Numbered from the stretch's first letter, positions 35,786 through 47,600 are shown. The stretch: DNA of 64,000 nt from Liolophura sinensis (GCF_032854445.1 NC_088304.1:25181704-25245703), one strand, 5' to 3'. Numbers and translations are program-made. The notes: generated by a model not told the origin, from the sequence alone.

Positions 35786-38604
35786 GGACCTACTGTAATC
35801 TTATGACTTTAAAGGAAGTTCCCACATGCATATGTAAACATATGTAAACAAAGCCATTAAGGAGAACCAGGGAGAAAGTCACTTAGTTAGTGGTCAAGTG
35901 ATTTACTCTGACCATTGGAAAGTCCCATTCTGATACTGAATCAAGTAACATCCTTAAAACAAATGTGTAATGTAAAAACTTCTCACGTGTGCCTGAACAC
36001 CAAGATTCTATGACAGAAAACAATGTCACCTGGACGCTCAGCTTTTTCATCATTACTTCTACAAATGTTTTCATCTACAAACTTGAAGTGATCCCAATTT
36101 GAAGCCGTAAGCATGCAGACAAAGCTGTGAAGTTTAACACAACTGTGTATATAACTGGCACCAAACTTTAGCCACAACCACAAAGTACCTACACACTCCA
36201 CAAGGTCTTTAGAAAGGAAGAAAGAAAGAAAGCACACAATCCAGCCCAACAGCCAGCCAGTCAGTCAGTGTTTAGCTGATTATTTCTTATTGACAGAGAC
36301 ATGGTATAGCCTAGGAGATGAGGGAAAGAGGGGTGGGGATAGGAGGCAGGGGAGAGGGGGAGTGGGGTTTAAGGAACAGTCACTAATCATTCATCAAACA
36401 CACAGGCTCCTGATCGAAATCAATGCCATATGTGTACTGATACTGACTCACCAAATCCCCTCTGCCACCCTCCTGCACCTCCCTCCCCCCCCTACACTCC
36501 CTTCCTCCCTCAAAAACTTGCCCTCCTCAATACATCTACATCCATATCCCATGCAGCCTACAGACTGATTGAAGACCACCAGTAACTCTGCAAAACTGGG
36601 TCAGATCACAGTACACTCATACCGACACCCACTCATAAAACTCCCTCTCCTCATATATACATATATATATAACTTCATTTTGTTCCCAAAATTTTCCAGG
36701 TACTGCATAAAGTTTTCGCCACACTTGAGCCTTGTTACATGACCTTTAACCTAACACACACTGGTCAAATCACCACGCAATGTCGTGCCTGTAGCCACCA
36801 ACTTTTCAAACAGACGTCCAGCAAAAACTGCACTTCATACAAGAATTTTCATATTCCTAACTCTTGGGCAAGTCAGACTACTTTTATTATAGAGCAATGT
36901 ATCCGGAATTGAAGGCACCTACTTATACAATCTAATAAAAATAACCCAGTAATTTATAGAGGCAGGTCCACTCACAGTACTCTGGCAACATGTAAAAAAT
37001 AATACATGTCTGTACATTACTGGATTGATTAAGTCTTTTGAACTTTAAGGACTGAATAAAATTTTGGCGTACACTACAATTAAACTATACAGTTTTATCA
37101 CAAGGCGATGAAATAAGACAAAGAAAAAAAAAAAACATTTAAAATTGTTTACAACATTTTTCTTGCATCCAAAGAACTATACCCACAATCAAAAACAACA
37201 GAGTGATAAGAGACAAAAGTGAAGACTTATAGCGATATAAATATACAGCTTCCTCTTCACTTTCTTTAGATATATCAGAGAAGGAACCTTTCCATGGAAA
37301 CTGCAAAAAGTTGACTTCTCTAACCTGTGAAGGTAGGGCCTGTGAAAACTCTGGGGCTCAGGGAATAGTAGACCAGCCATGATAATGTCAGAAACAACAT
37401 AAAACTGGAAGAGTCTGATTATTGAGGTGCCATCCTGGCTGCATCACCCTTAACTATGTCAATACCAGAAGCAATAAATCCTTCACTGGAGCTATCTATC
37501 CCTACCCCCCCTGGTAACAAAGATTCCTTCATGGTGAGATGGAGGGAGACCCAGACCCAGTAAAGACACTCATATCTATACTATACGTAAGTTGTTCTTG
37601 TTTTCCTTGTTTTTTAGCTAACACTGTATTATTACACAAACCAGTAAGTTCCTAAGTTTTAAAATTTTTTATTACTGAGCCGACGTCTATAAAATTGGTA
37701 GTTCATGTATATAGAATTATTTAGGAAGGAAAAAAAAAAAAAACAGAAAACCACAAAAATATGAACAAATTCCACATTGTTTGTTTGGGACTAATTCTTT
37801 TAATCCATGTAGCATTATTTAGCCCAAAAGCTTCCAACAAACAAAAATCTGGAATTTTTCATTCTTTAACAATGCTTTCTTAATAAATAAAAGATATTTA
37901 CGGCTTGCAGCCTGTGCAATGTTAGAGAGAATTTCCATAAGCCCTGGTGACTTGGCTTCTCTGACTAAAACTTCAAAGTGACATATCTACAGGTAAATGT
38001 ACCTACACATATTACAAACTCCAAAGGTCCAATGACCACCCTGTTGTATTGATAATTATAAGTTTGCAAACACTACTGTCATTTTCCCCACCCCACTGAA
38101 CCCTCTGTCACCACAGTCCCCCCTCCTCATGAGCCTCAAGTTCACTCCATAGGAGCCTGTCCTTGCCTATGCAACTTACAACATATAATTGACAGGATTC
38201 AATGGAATCTGTCATGGTCAGAAGCCGTAGATATCTTAATTAGAATTACCACAATGTCTCCTTGTACCTTTAGCAGACTGGTTCCATTCATATGGAATAT
38301 ACAAATATGGAGATATTTTTTATGTTGCCTCACTAAAACATCAGGCTGGAGACACCCCATCCAGTCACAGTGTATATGTGTATTAACCCCAGGTCAACAA
38401 GTACATGTATGGTTTGTGCCCTTCTGCAGAGTGTTAAGCCATGTTAGTATTAACATTGTCCACAGGGAAGTTTTGAGCTCGAACTTTTTTCTCGCTGAAG
38501 GTAAAAGCAGTCCGACTGTACCAAGACACTCATCAAAAATGTTAGGCAACTTTAGGGGACATTGATGTACCAACTGAAAATGCCGTAAATAAGACAATAT
38601 TCAG

Positions 38605-38772
38605 GAATGAACCTGCACTTGGGATAGACCCTACACCTGGGAAGAGGCCTGCACCTGGGAAGAAGCCTGCACTTGGGAAAGAACCTGCACCTGGGAGAGA
38701 ACCTCCACGTGGGAAAGAACCTGCACCTGGGAAAAAGCCTGCGCTTGGGAAAAAACCTAAACCAGGGAAACC
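38605..38772. repeat. Minisatellite, 18-bp unit
   Basis: About nine copies of gaacctgcacctgggaaa. The minus strand reads as FPGAGS/FPSAGF hexapeptides in one open frame (38542-38832), but there is no splice or start context to support a gene. Confidence 0.9.
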
Positions 38773-39674
38773 TGGGCTTTCAAAAAAAAAAAAAAAACAT
38801 ACTTTTCTGAAAATGAACTCTGAAGTGATCAAACTTAGTTTTTACACTAATGGGGTTTTCAAGAATTTGACCCCAAAACTTTGATTTATGAAACTCGAGT
38901 TGGAGTTGCAGGTACAGGTACAAGTATTTGTTGGCAAGCACTAATCTTCCTCGTGATACACAGGCTTACACTTTCAGTCAGACACTAATCCCACATGGCA
39001 CCTATAGAAACTTGACCAAAACTTATTTTAGCCCCCAAAATTATATTTCCTGTCAAGAAAATTGTTTAAAACTGAAGGACTCCACAGCAAAAACAGCAGA
39101 ACCCTGCGAAAATGAAATTTCTGATCGTTGCAAAGGTCCCCTTATTCCCTGTAAAAACTAAGCCAACCAAAGACATGTCTGAGTTTGTTAGCATATTAGC
39201 AGAATATCTACGGGCTGTTCTGCTTTGAGCAGCTTTGTATGTGATATGTCAACAGAGAGGGTGAGGGGACATCTACTGGGCGCTGACATTCAGCTATTTC
39301 CATCTGCCTAAACCCTTGTACCAGGTGCTTCAATACAACCAGCAGAAAATTATGAACTTCTGAGGAGTAACTGCTTTTATGTCAGGACAGAAGGCAGACC
39401 ATAACATCTTTACACAACAAGCATGTATAGGAAGGCAGGGAGGAGACACAAAAGAGTGGGGGGTACAGCTGGGGGGAGGACATGAGGCTCTGTAGGGGGA
39501 GAACAATATAAGGAGATTGTGATCAATTCGACTAAATTCAGGTAAAAATAAAAAATAGTCTTGGTGGAATCATTCCTTTTTTCTGGTACATGTACTGTAT
39601 TAGGCTTCACATTTTGATTGTAACTGAGCTACATTGTCTGATTCTGGGAGTAAAAATTCATCTTACAAAGATGT

Positions 39675-39842
39675 TTCATTTATTTGATTGGTGTTTTATG
39701 TCATACTCAAGAATTTTTCATTTACACGCCGGCGGCCAGCATTATGGTAGGAGGAAACCGGGCAGAGCCCGGGGCAAACCACACGAACATCCACAGGTTG
39801 GTGGGAGACGTGCCCACTTACGACCAGAGAGGAAGCCAGAAA
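39675..39842 (-). repeat. SINE A, head-truncated copy
   Basis: The element runs from catttatttgattggtgtttt through gggcagagcccggggcaaacc to gagaggaagccag, then stops before the B box. Confidence 0.85.
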
Positions 39843-40008
39843 GAAGTTTTAAGGTTTGGTTGGAAGGTTGAAATAAAACTGGAAATATCTTAGTTCAGTA
39901 CCAAAAGCAGTGATTTAGTGACTTATATTTGCCTCAATACTACAGTGTGTTTCAAATAAATGGCATTTGAAATTTCCATCATACCTAAAAATTCAAGAAT
40001 TTTACTAT

Positions 40009-40235
40009 ATTTACCCTAAATGACCTAAAAATTCGACCACATGAGAGTATTTCTGGAAGCAAATAAATGTCATGAGATATTACATCTGGTGCTAAAATTA
40101 ACTCTTTCCCAGCAGGATATCATCCTACTTTGCAAACACCCCTCAAAGCACCTTTCTAAAATCAACAGAACTCCCAGAATCTGGAACACTGAGCAACTTA
40201 GTCATGGACGAAATTTTAGGTCATTTAGGGTAAAT
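40009..40235. mobile_element. Family D inverted-repeat element (MITE-like)
   Basis: A 227-bp element with perfect 22-bp terminal inverted repeats. The left end is atttaccctaaatgacctaa+aa, and the right end (40214-40235) is its exact reverse complement. There is no open frame of note inside. A clear target duplication was not seen. Confidence 0.85.
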
Positions 40236-41154
40236 CAATGAAAATAAAATCGGAGAAGACAAGTCATTTAGTTTTTGATCTGCTTCTAAATCCTCTTACT
40301 TATTTACACTTTTTTCAATTTCAATTTCAAGCCGCAAGCTTGCTCTTTGCTATCTTTAGTAATATTTCACCTTGTTACATTTTAAATGTCCATCACTCAG
40401 ACCCTGGGGACTTGTGTACACTGGAAGGTAAGGTTTTATGCCTGTTAGAAGGTACATGTAAATCCATCTCCTCAAAAGCCAATGATCAACATTCAACACA
40501 AAGGTCCCATCACACACTCAGATCAGTATAAAGATCCAATACCAAACAGGAATTCAATAGAAAGCCGTCTTAATGAAAACCCATCATGTTCAGATACAAA
40601 TACTGACACTAGATCAAGTCTAAAAGATTTTCACCTTGTCGTTCGTTCCAGTCTACATACCTGGTTGAATAAAGCAGTACCACGGTAAAGATCAGGTAAC
40701 TCCATCGATCTATTCAAATGTCGTCCCCAAAATCCAACCTTTTGTTTGGTTATCTTTACCCACCCCTCACCCTCTCTCCTTTCTCCCTTCAATATATTTA
40801 TTTGGTGAAGTTCTTCAATTCTTTGATTTTCTTACACTCAGAAAATCCATGCATCAATGCTCCCAGTTAAAATGGAATAAAGACCTTGTTCTTTTAATTT
40901 TCTCTTAGAAACACTGATAACGTATACATTCTAAATTTTCCCCTGGTACGCAGAAAGCAAAAGAAAACGCCAGTTCAAAATATGCCACCAATGATCTGGT
41001 TTTATCAACTGGAGAATGGAATACTTTGAAATTCGGAATGTAAGTTTGATTAACTGATTGTTGTTTGATATTGCATAACTTAAACATCTGTAACCAAATT
41101 ATTCACTATGATGTAGAAATATAACCATTCTCTGTGCTTTGCACAGTCAAGTTG

Positions 41155-41553
41155 CTCTCTGGTTGTCGTTGGTTGTGGGTGGTTGTTCTTGGTTGTGGGT
41201 GGTTGTTATTGGTTGTGGTTGTGTATGGATGTGGATGACTGTCGGTGGTTGTGGGTGGTTGTGGGTGGTTGTTGTTGCTTGTGAGTGGTTGTCATTGGTT
41301 GTGGGTGGTTGTTGTTGGTTGTGAGTGGTTGTCATTGGTTGTGGTTGGTTGTCATTGGTTGTGGGTGGTTGTTGTTGGTTATGGGTGGTTGTCATTGGTT
41401 GTGGGTGGTTGTCATTGGTTGCGGATGGTTGTTCTTGGTTGTGGGTGGTTGTCATTGTGTATGGATGTGGATGACTGTCGTTGGTTGTGGGTGGTTGTTG
41501 TTGGTTGTGGGTGGTTATCGTTGGTTGTGGGTGGTTGTCGTTGGTTGTGGGTG
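41155..41553. repeat. G/T-rich minisatellite, about 20-bp unit
   Basis: Units such as ggttgtcattggttgtgggt repeat for 400 bases with nearly all G and T on the plus strand. A distinct insert, gtgtatggatgtggatgact, occurs twice about 238 bases apart (near 41220 and 41458), showing a longer duplication. The GG/GGG runs could form two-tier G-quadruplexes. Long frames on both strands are artefacts. Confidence 0.93.
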
Positions 41554-42141
41554 GCACGGAGGAGAAAAGTTAGACAGACAATACAGCGTGACCAGGTGGA
41601 AAAATTTAGGATGCATACATTCATTATGTAGGTCAAAGCAATCTTTAGCAAAATCACTGGCCATCTCCCTACTGTACATAGGAGATACCTTACCATACAT
41701 GTACAATAATAACATAGAGAAGCTATCCACAGGACTTGACGCACAGATATAGTCTACATCTAGTAAAATTGGGACTGAGTCTGGAAAAAAAAAAATGTGA
41801 TTAGTAGGAAAGCTAAGGATGTACCATGTATGGTGGTCCAACTGTAACATCAGCTTTTCATAAATGATACCGAGTATATTTCTGTCAGAAGTTATAGGAA
41901 TACTAAATGCAGACAACTGAGATTTCATTGAAACAAAGCAGAGCTTTGCCAATCATACCACAGATAATTTAAAAACTCCGACCTGAAGATTTCTGACCTT
42001 TGTCTTCTAACCTACTTTTGTTACATGCATGGCATAAATGTACTGCGCTTGCTTCGCTTAATCACTTCCATTCTACATTATGTACTTGTACCACTAAGTA
42101 ACACAAACACAGAAAACGGACACACAGAAGATGGACACAGG

Positions 42142-42142
<1 letters not shown>

Positions 42143-42170
<28 letters not shown>
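42143..42170. repeat. (ACAG)n microsatellite
   Basis: About seven perfect ACAG units inside a longer imperfect stretch. Confidence 0.92.
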
Positions 42171-42174
<4 letters not shown>

Positions 42175-42189
42175 CCAGGCTGATAATAT

Positions 42190-42412
42190 CCTCTGATTCT
42201 TCAATCATTTCGCATGTTTGCAAGGTGTTGTTTGCAAGCATATTCTGAAGGCATTACTCTGTGTAGACAGATAAAGTTATACTTTTATGAAGCCTTGGGA
42301 TTGGCCAATCCAACCAATGTAATTTTGTCTCCAAAATCTAATTATAAATGTGCATAAATTGTACTGAAAGTCGTTCTTTCACATGAGAAGAGGTTGAGGA
42401 ACTAGGGTACAT
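42190..42412 (+). mobile_element. Family C element, fullest copy
   Basis: Left end cttcaatcatttcgcatgtt, right end cacatgagaagaggttgagg, core gaagccttgggattggccaa and aaatgtgcataaattgtact. Terminal inverted repeats, small size and absence of coding capacity point to a non-autonomous DNA transposon. Confidence 0.75.
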
Positions 42413-42734
42413 GCACTATATCTGAGAAAAGTAGCAAAACTGAAATTGGCCTACTTGAAAATCAGCATCATCTATCTTAACCAACTTTAGTCTTATTGAA
42501 ATAAAGAATCTCCAACAACAATAAAACTGGCATACTATAGGCAATTAATCATAAGACATGTTCACTCTACATGTAGATTCTGGCTATATGTATACATGCC
42601 TATGCCAGAAGATAAGGTCTGCTGTGGTACTCTACACCTGCATTATTAGGTAAGTTCAATTTGTAGACCATTTGGATAGACAGTTTTCATCACTATGAAC
42701 ACAACTGCTTCATAAAAACACACACATGTACAGT

Positions 42735-43137
42735 ATATGACCTAAAAAAAAACTGCCCCCAAAAATTGTATTTTTTACAGACAAAAATATGTAGATGTCA
42801 TAAAGCAAGATACTATCCTACCTAATTACACCTCAAAAGACCTTTCTAGGATTTATTTATTTGATTGGTGTTTTACGCTGTTCTCAAAAATATTTCAATT
42901 ATACAACGGCGGCCAGCATTATGGTGGGTGGAAACCGGGCAGAGCCAGGAGAAAACCCATGACTATCCACAGGTTGCTGGCAGACCTTCCCACGTACGGC
43001 CAGAGAGGAAGCCAGCATGAGCTGGACTTGAACTACAACGACCCTTTCTAGGTTGAATAAAACTCGAGCAGGCAAAATGTGCCCCTTACATGTAGTCGTG
43101 GGGGGAATTTTGGGTCTCTCACATGAATCACGGTGAT
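42735..43137. mobile_element. Family D element, older copy split by a SINE
   Basis: Left part 42735-42850 (gacctaaaaa..., then cacctcaaaagacctttctagg) and right part 43043-43137 (gtagtcgtggggggaatttt) align with the two halves of 40009-40235. The SINE A at 42851-43042 sits between them with its own target duplication. Confidence 0.65.
42851..43042 (-). repeat. SINE A, truncated, nested in a small DNA transposon
   Basis: Starts with atttatttatttgattggtg and ends at gctggacttgaactac. A perfect 10-bp duplication cctttctagg flanks it at 42841-42850 and 43043-43052. The flanks, rejoined, match the inverted-repeat element at 40009-40235. Confidence 0.92.
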
Positions 43138-43337
43138 GTTTTCCTATCACACTCTAGCTACATGTACTATAAGCTCTGACCTGAGCATCATCAAATTTCT
43201 CTTACACCACAGATTTTTAACTCTTTTTTTTTGTTAATTATTTCATAGGGAGAAGATGGGAATTTATACGGATCCCCTTGATTATCTATCTGCACCTGAT
43301 AGCATAAAAAAGTGGTTGCTATTTAATTTTTTTTTAC

Positions 43338-43448
43338 CTCAGGTGTGTTTTTCTTGAATTCCCTACTTTGTTCCGCCAGCCTCTTTCTCGATGCGTCACT
43401 TTCGTCTTGTCTGCTAGCGAGTTCTGTGGCAGTGAGGTCTAGTTCTTT
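43338..43448 (-). CDS. CUX1: CUX1/CASP-family exon, N-terminal conserved segment
   Basis: This internal exon of 111 nt gives 37 codons, phase 0 at both ends. On the minus strand it follows a pyrimidine-rich TTTTTGTAG acceptor and ends GAG|GTAAAA. The translation begins [17 protein letters not shown] and ends [10 protein letters not shown]. By memory comparison about 30 of 37 residues match human CUX1, where RELDATAT and [10 protein letters not shown] are near-invariant landmarks of exon 2. The charged, heptad-like composition fits the start of the coiled coil used by both CUX proteins and CASP. The next exon downstream continues directly with DIRK, as in vertebrates. The preceding exon, expected to carry the start codon, is not visible in the 20.5 kb upstream. 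There are no internal stops or frameshifts. This is the strongest coding segment in the window together with 33043-33169. Confidence 0.96.
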
Positions 43449-43859
43449 CTACAAAAAGAAAAAGAACAACTTTTTGTAAGAACAAGGGAACACATAAATT
43501 CTGGACAGGAATAGAAAATACATGTAAATCTATTTTCCCTATAAATACAAATAAATACATTTACCTGTATTTTTATCAGATTCATAAACACAGTTCTAAT
43601 TTCTACTTTAACCAAAGTTGTAGGCTATTGTTAATGCTACCACCATGCGTTAGCTGAACAGTTCGTCAAACCAAAGCAGTACAAACTCAACAGCCATTCT
43701 GTGTGTCATGGATTACAACAATTATCTCCCTTGTCAGAGAGCTCTTCAAACTCTAATGTAAGAAACTACGTGTACATATATATAAGAAAAGCCAATCCTA
43801 AAAAAAAAACTGTTCTTAAACCTTAGAGTGCAATAATCCTAGTCTATGCCAATAAAATC

Positions 43860-44480
43860 ATCTGAAGAGAGCGATTTCTTTATTTTTGGAATGCGATGAC
43901 GAATGGCTTCATTTCCAGATGGTAACACATCGACCAAAGTTCTTTGCCGGTACGACAAAAAGTCGCAGTATCTCCTGAACGCAGATGTATCTTAGTAATT
44001 ACATGTTGTGTTGCCGTGGCAATCACTTCACAGGCGCACAGAAACAAACCAAAACCCCATTGGTAAGGAAAAGGGAAGCACAAAAAAAAAAAGAGAAAGA
44101 TAAAAAAAAAAAAATTTTGTCAGAAGAACGAAGGAAATAATGGGCAGCTCAAACTCTCTCTCTGTTACACCACAGAATTCCAGTTTGGCTGTACACACTG
44201 ATGCTTGTGTACCACATAATGTTTGATTTATGTCCATGTGGCCAATCAACATACCATATTGCTGCCTGGCGATGAGAGACAGATCGAGAGACGGATTTTA
44301 TTTGTAGGTATGTTGTGGGGCCTTAGTTGAACCATCATGCACCTCCCCCCATTTGCTCCAATCATCTGGCTTCTCTCCATGCTCTGGCAATACTGATACT
44401 ATCGGGTAATTTACTGAGGCTGGCGGATTTGCCAAGATCACTTTTGCTACTTATCAGATCATCGCAGTTAGTTCAGAGGT
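43860..44480. promoter_or_regulatory. Candidate regulatory block just upstream of the first visible exon
   Basis: Unique-looking sequence with features such as ggtaacacatcgaccaaagt and atgagagacagatcgagaga. It contains A-rich runs but no SINE or satellite. Assigned only by contrast with its repeat-rich surroundings. Confidence 0.2.
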
Positions 44481-45038
44481 TAAAAATAAAAAACACTAAG
44501 AGGAAGAAAAAAAAAAGTGGTAGAAATCCTTTAAGCGCTTTGGTTTTTAACAAGTACATGTACCTACCCAAAGTCTTCTCTCTTTTTTTTTTTTTAAGAA
44601 TGCCGACAGAGGAGCTCATATTTCTACGCATTAGACTGACTCAGCCAAGAACGGAGAGGTAATAAGCCAGACTGATCAATCCCAGTTAACACACATGTGG
44701 CTCTCTATGTCGCTCGGAGCCTGACAAAATAATTAAAGCAATTTTCTTCGCCCTTTGCATTTTCACATCCCGCTTTCTCTGCAAAATGCTCTTGTCAAAA
44801 CTGCTAAACTTTGCCTAGACTTTTCATCATGGCAGGTTTTACCAATGTGACTGATTCCAGTGATTGATCTACTGACCGACTGATTGAGTGATCAAAGCAC
44901 TGGTACAACAACAATTTCCGTGAACTTTTCTTGTTTACAAGTTTATCTGTGTTTGATTTACTTTTTGTACATATTTCTTCTGGTAAAAAATTTCATGGCT
45001 GAAAAGTAGAGTTGTCTACATACACATACATGTATATG

Positions 45039-45282
45039 ACTATCTTTCAGTGCCAATACCCAAGAACCTCTCAACAATGCGGTCGCTGTGAGTTCAAGTC
45101 CAGCTCATGCTGGCTTCCTCTCTGGCCGCAAGTGGGAAGGTCTGCAGCAACCTGCAGATGGTTGTGGGTTTCCCCCGGGGCTCTGCCCAGTTTCCTCCCC
45201 ACCATAATGCTGGCCGCCGTTGTATAAGTGAAATAAACTTGAGTACGGCGTAAAACACCAATCAAATAAATAACTAAATAAA
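45039..45282 (+). repeat. SINE A copy with an alternative head
   Basis: Plus-strand copy ending in an AAAT tail at about 45282. Its first 45 bases, beginning actatctttcagtgccaata, replace the normal tRNA A-box head and are identical to the head of the copy at 31100-31344. Confidence 0.88.
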
Positions 45283-45485
45283 TCTTTCCGTAGGAGTGCA
45301 TATTTCGTACAATGCACACTTAAGGCCAATGACTCTTGATTCCTTGGTTCCTGTCACAATACATGTATGTTTGAAAACTGGTGAAAGTGGCGGAACAAGT
45401 GTCCTTTTTCACTGTCAATATTTCAGCTATCTTATGATTACTGACAAAACCCAAATAATGAGTTCCAGTGCAGACTGTGACAGGA

Positions 45486-45740
45486 GTGAGTGAATGAGTG
45501 AGTGAGATTGGGGTTTAATGTCGTACTTAACAATTTTTACGACGATGAAGGTATCCTTAGAATGCATGTAACGTGCCTCCTTGTTGCAGGACGGATTTCC
45601 ACCGCTCTTATCTAGTGCTGTTTCACTGAGATGCCTTACCGCAGGCAAGTAAGCTGCCCCAACCAAGCTATTATACTGATACGGGTCAACCAGTCGTCGC
45701 ACTATCCCCTTCATGCTGAATGCCAAGCGAGGAAGTTGCA
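45486..45740 (-). repeat. SINE B, head-truncated, with 12-bp target duplication
   Basis: Matches 11812-12165 from the (GTGA)n-side tail through gatacgggtcaaccagtcg to ccaagcgaggaagttgc, lacking the tRNA-like head. The duplication actgtgacagga is at 45474-45485 and 45741-45752. The right copy is itself repeated once more at about 45757-45768. Confidence 0.92.
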
Positions 45741-46037
45741 ACTGTGACAGGAAACAACTGTGACAGGAAACTAGGAATGTATTGCGATTAACGGGAATAG
45801 GTTCATGTCACTATGAAGTGATAAAATGAATCTTGTTAACATTTTCATGTTCATCTTTGAATCCTAAACTCCTGAGTATGAACATACATAACATAGACAA
45901 CATAAATACAAATTTATACATTTTAAAAAAGAAATTTTTGAATCCTCAAAATGTTTTGGACTCCTACCAATTAATAGGCAATAAACATGTAACAACAATT
46001 ACTTGTCATTTATTTTATACCAATGTATTTATTAGAG

Positions 46038-46207
46038 TGGCTCCAGTTTCTCGAAACTTCTTAAGTTATTTTGCTTACGTAATACAACACTATACTCATG
46101 GACCGTTTGACTTAAGTTTTGAGGAGAAACACTCCGTCCCGGACTTAGGCAAAAAACTCCCATTTAAGCAATTTACTGGACTTAGGAAGTTTCATGAAAC
46201 CGGGCCC
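46038..46207. mobile_element. Small inverted-repeat element ending GGGCCCGGTTTC
   Basis: The left end ggctccagtttctcgaaact and the reverse complement of the right end, gggcccggtttcatgaaact, agree at about 22 of 28 positions, with cttcttaagt following. Elements with this GGGCCCGGTTTCAYGAAA terminus are, from general knowledge, common MITE-like repeats in marine invertebrate genomes. No coding potential. Confidence 0.7.
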
Positions 46208-47439
46208 AGGTGTTTATTTTATGACCAGAGAAAATCTGTAAGAAACCTATGGCCTTTGTGTCAAGGTCAAGGTCGTTTTTTGATTGGTCAGTGGTGGTGT
46301 CTGATGTCACAAGTTTAAACCCCACCAGTGCCTGCACTTTACACAAGACAAAAATAAATGGTATTTGTTTAGAAAACTGTATTTGAGTTGTTTCAGTGCA
46401 AGAAATAAATCTAAACTTGGGAATATTTTAACAAAACTTGTAAATCAAAGTTTTTTCGCTCCATAAATGACTGACTCCAGCCATTGATTTATTAACTGAC
46501 TAGTAAAAATATGTGTAACCTTCAGATTAAGTATGGTAGTCTGACTCTTGGTTATAATATCATTGAGATTTGCCAGAAAAATTATAAATAATTGACCTAG
46601 GAAGTTCTGTGATAGTGGTTGCTGAGAGAAACAAATGAGAAGCTGCCATTTCACTTCAGGAATCTCAGTATCGCTTTCCGCTTGGGACAGAATTTGTTTT
46701 AGCTAGACATCCAAACTGCACAAAGGCCATCCCAAAAGGGTAGCAACGTGTGTATTCGCAGTCGATACCCCTACTCATGAGCCCCGTCCCACACTGGGAC
46801 ATGAAACTGGAGAGGGGTGATAGACTGGATCAGTAATAAGCTAGAAAGTTCATACCAGCTTTTGTGAGCTGAACCATCGGAAAAACTTGATGACCGTACT
46901 CATAACTGGATGTAATGGTTGATTTATCTCTGCCCCCCTCCCCTCTCCTCTTCCATGTGAACACAGACAAGTTTTGTGTGCAACCCCACTGGGACATGAG
47001 TGTTTGAACGTCTGACTTAGTAACTCATGTGCGTTATGTCTGGAATGATGGACACACATGACTTGTCTCTTCTGGATGTTCTCTCTCACTTTCCGCGCGG
47101 AGAAGAAAACGAATTCTTTGCAATCGTACCACTTATCACCTTTCAACCTAGATTAGCTCACAATGAAAGCCATTTGCATAATAAAATTATGGCTTCAGTT
47201 GTTTTTTGGTTTTTTTTTTGGCAGCTGTTCGGGTGCTTTGGTTACATGTAATTTATATAAGATGTAGACTTCTGCGTAACATAAAGGGACTGCTTTCTGA
47301 ACTTTTTATACTCAACTAAACATCGTGGAACTGATCCATATGACCAGGAACATTTTAGCTGAAACTAAGAATCCATTTCTAAGTTATGTTTTACATCCTG
47401 TCTAAGCAAACTACAAGATACAGAATATTAATACTGTAT

Positions 47440-47600
47440 ATTTATTCATTTATTTCATTGGTGTTTTACAGCCTACTGAAGAATATGTCACTTTATACAA
47501 TAGCAGCCAGCATTATGGTGGGAGGAAACCGAGCAGAGCCCGGGGGAAACCCACGACCATCCGCAGGTTGCTGACAGATCTTCCCATGTACGGCCGGAGA
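47440..47600 (-). repeat. SINE A, head-truncated copy
   Basis: Tail tttattcatttatttcattgg, body through cccgggggaaacccacgacc, ending near acggccggagac. Flanks atactgtat and atacagtat are similar but not identical. Confidence 0.85.

Larger units (their letters stand above)
33170..43337. other. CUX1: 10.2 kb CUX intron
   Basis: No exon recognised. It is notably rich in minisatellites (33691-33916, 35406-35785, 38605-38772, 41155-41553) and also has SINEs at 39675-39842 and 42851-43042, an inverted-repeat element at 40009-40235 and its interrupted relative at 42735-43137, a family C element at 42190-42412 and an ACAG microsatellite at 42143-42170. Nothing recognisable in roughly 34000-35390, 35800-38250 and 38900-39650. 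Confidence 0.6.
8868..43448 (-). other. CUX1: CUX1/CASP-family gene, five internal exons (partial gene)
   Basis: Minus-strand gene-level entry. The exons are 43338-43448, 33043-33169, 31711-31830, 9358-9425 and 8868-8982. All four introns begin with GT and end with AG on the minus strand, and their phases (0, 1, 1, 0, then 1 after the last exon) join into one open frame of 541 nt. The product is collinear with the N terminus of vertebrate CUX1/CUX2. In that family the region is a long coiled coil shared by the Cut-homeodomain transcription factor and by CASP, a Golgi-anchored splice form that supports retrograde vesicle tethering. The window does not show which 3' end is used, because no Cut repeat, homeodomain or membrane anchor is present. 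The first coding exon (normally holding the start Met and a YWK-type motif) was not found between 43449 and 64000. A single orthologue is expected in an invertebrate, so the CUX1 symbol is orthologous in sense rather than specific to one vertebrate paralogue. Confidence 0.93.

Noticed and set aside
38542-38832. Minus-strand frame with FPGAGS repeats resembling a structural protein
   Set aside because: Encoded by an 18-bp minisatellite within an intron; no signal peptide, start or splice evidence.
41147-41952. Several overlapping open frames of 110-155 codons on both strands
   Set aside because: Repeat artefacts of the G/T-rich minisatellite (VVVGCGW-like and THNQQQP-like peptides).
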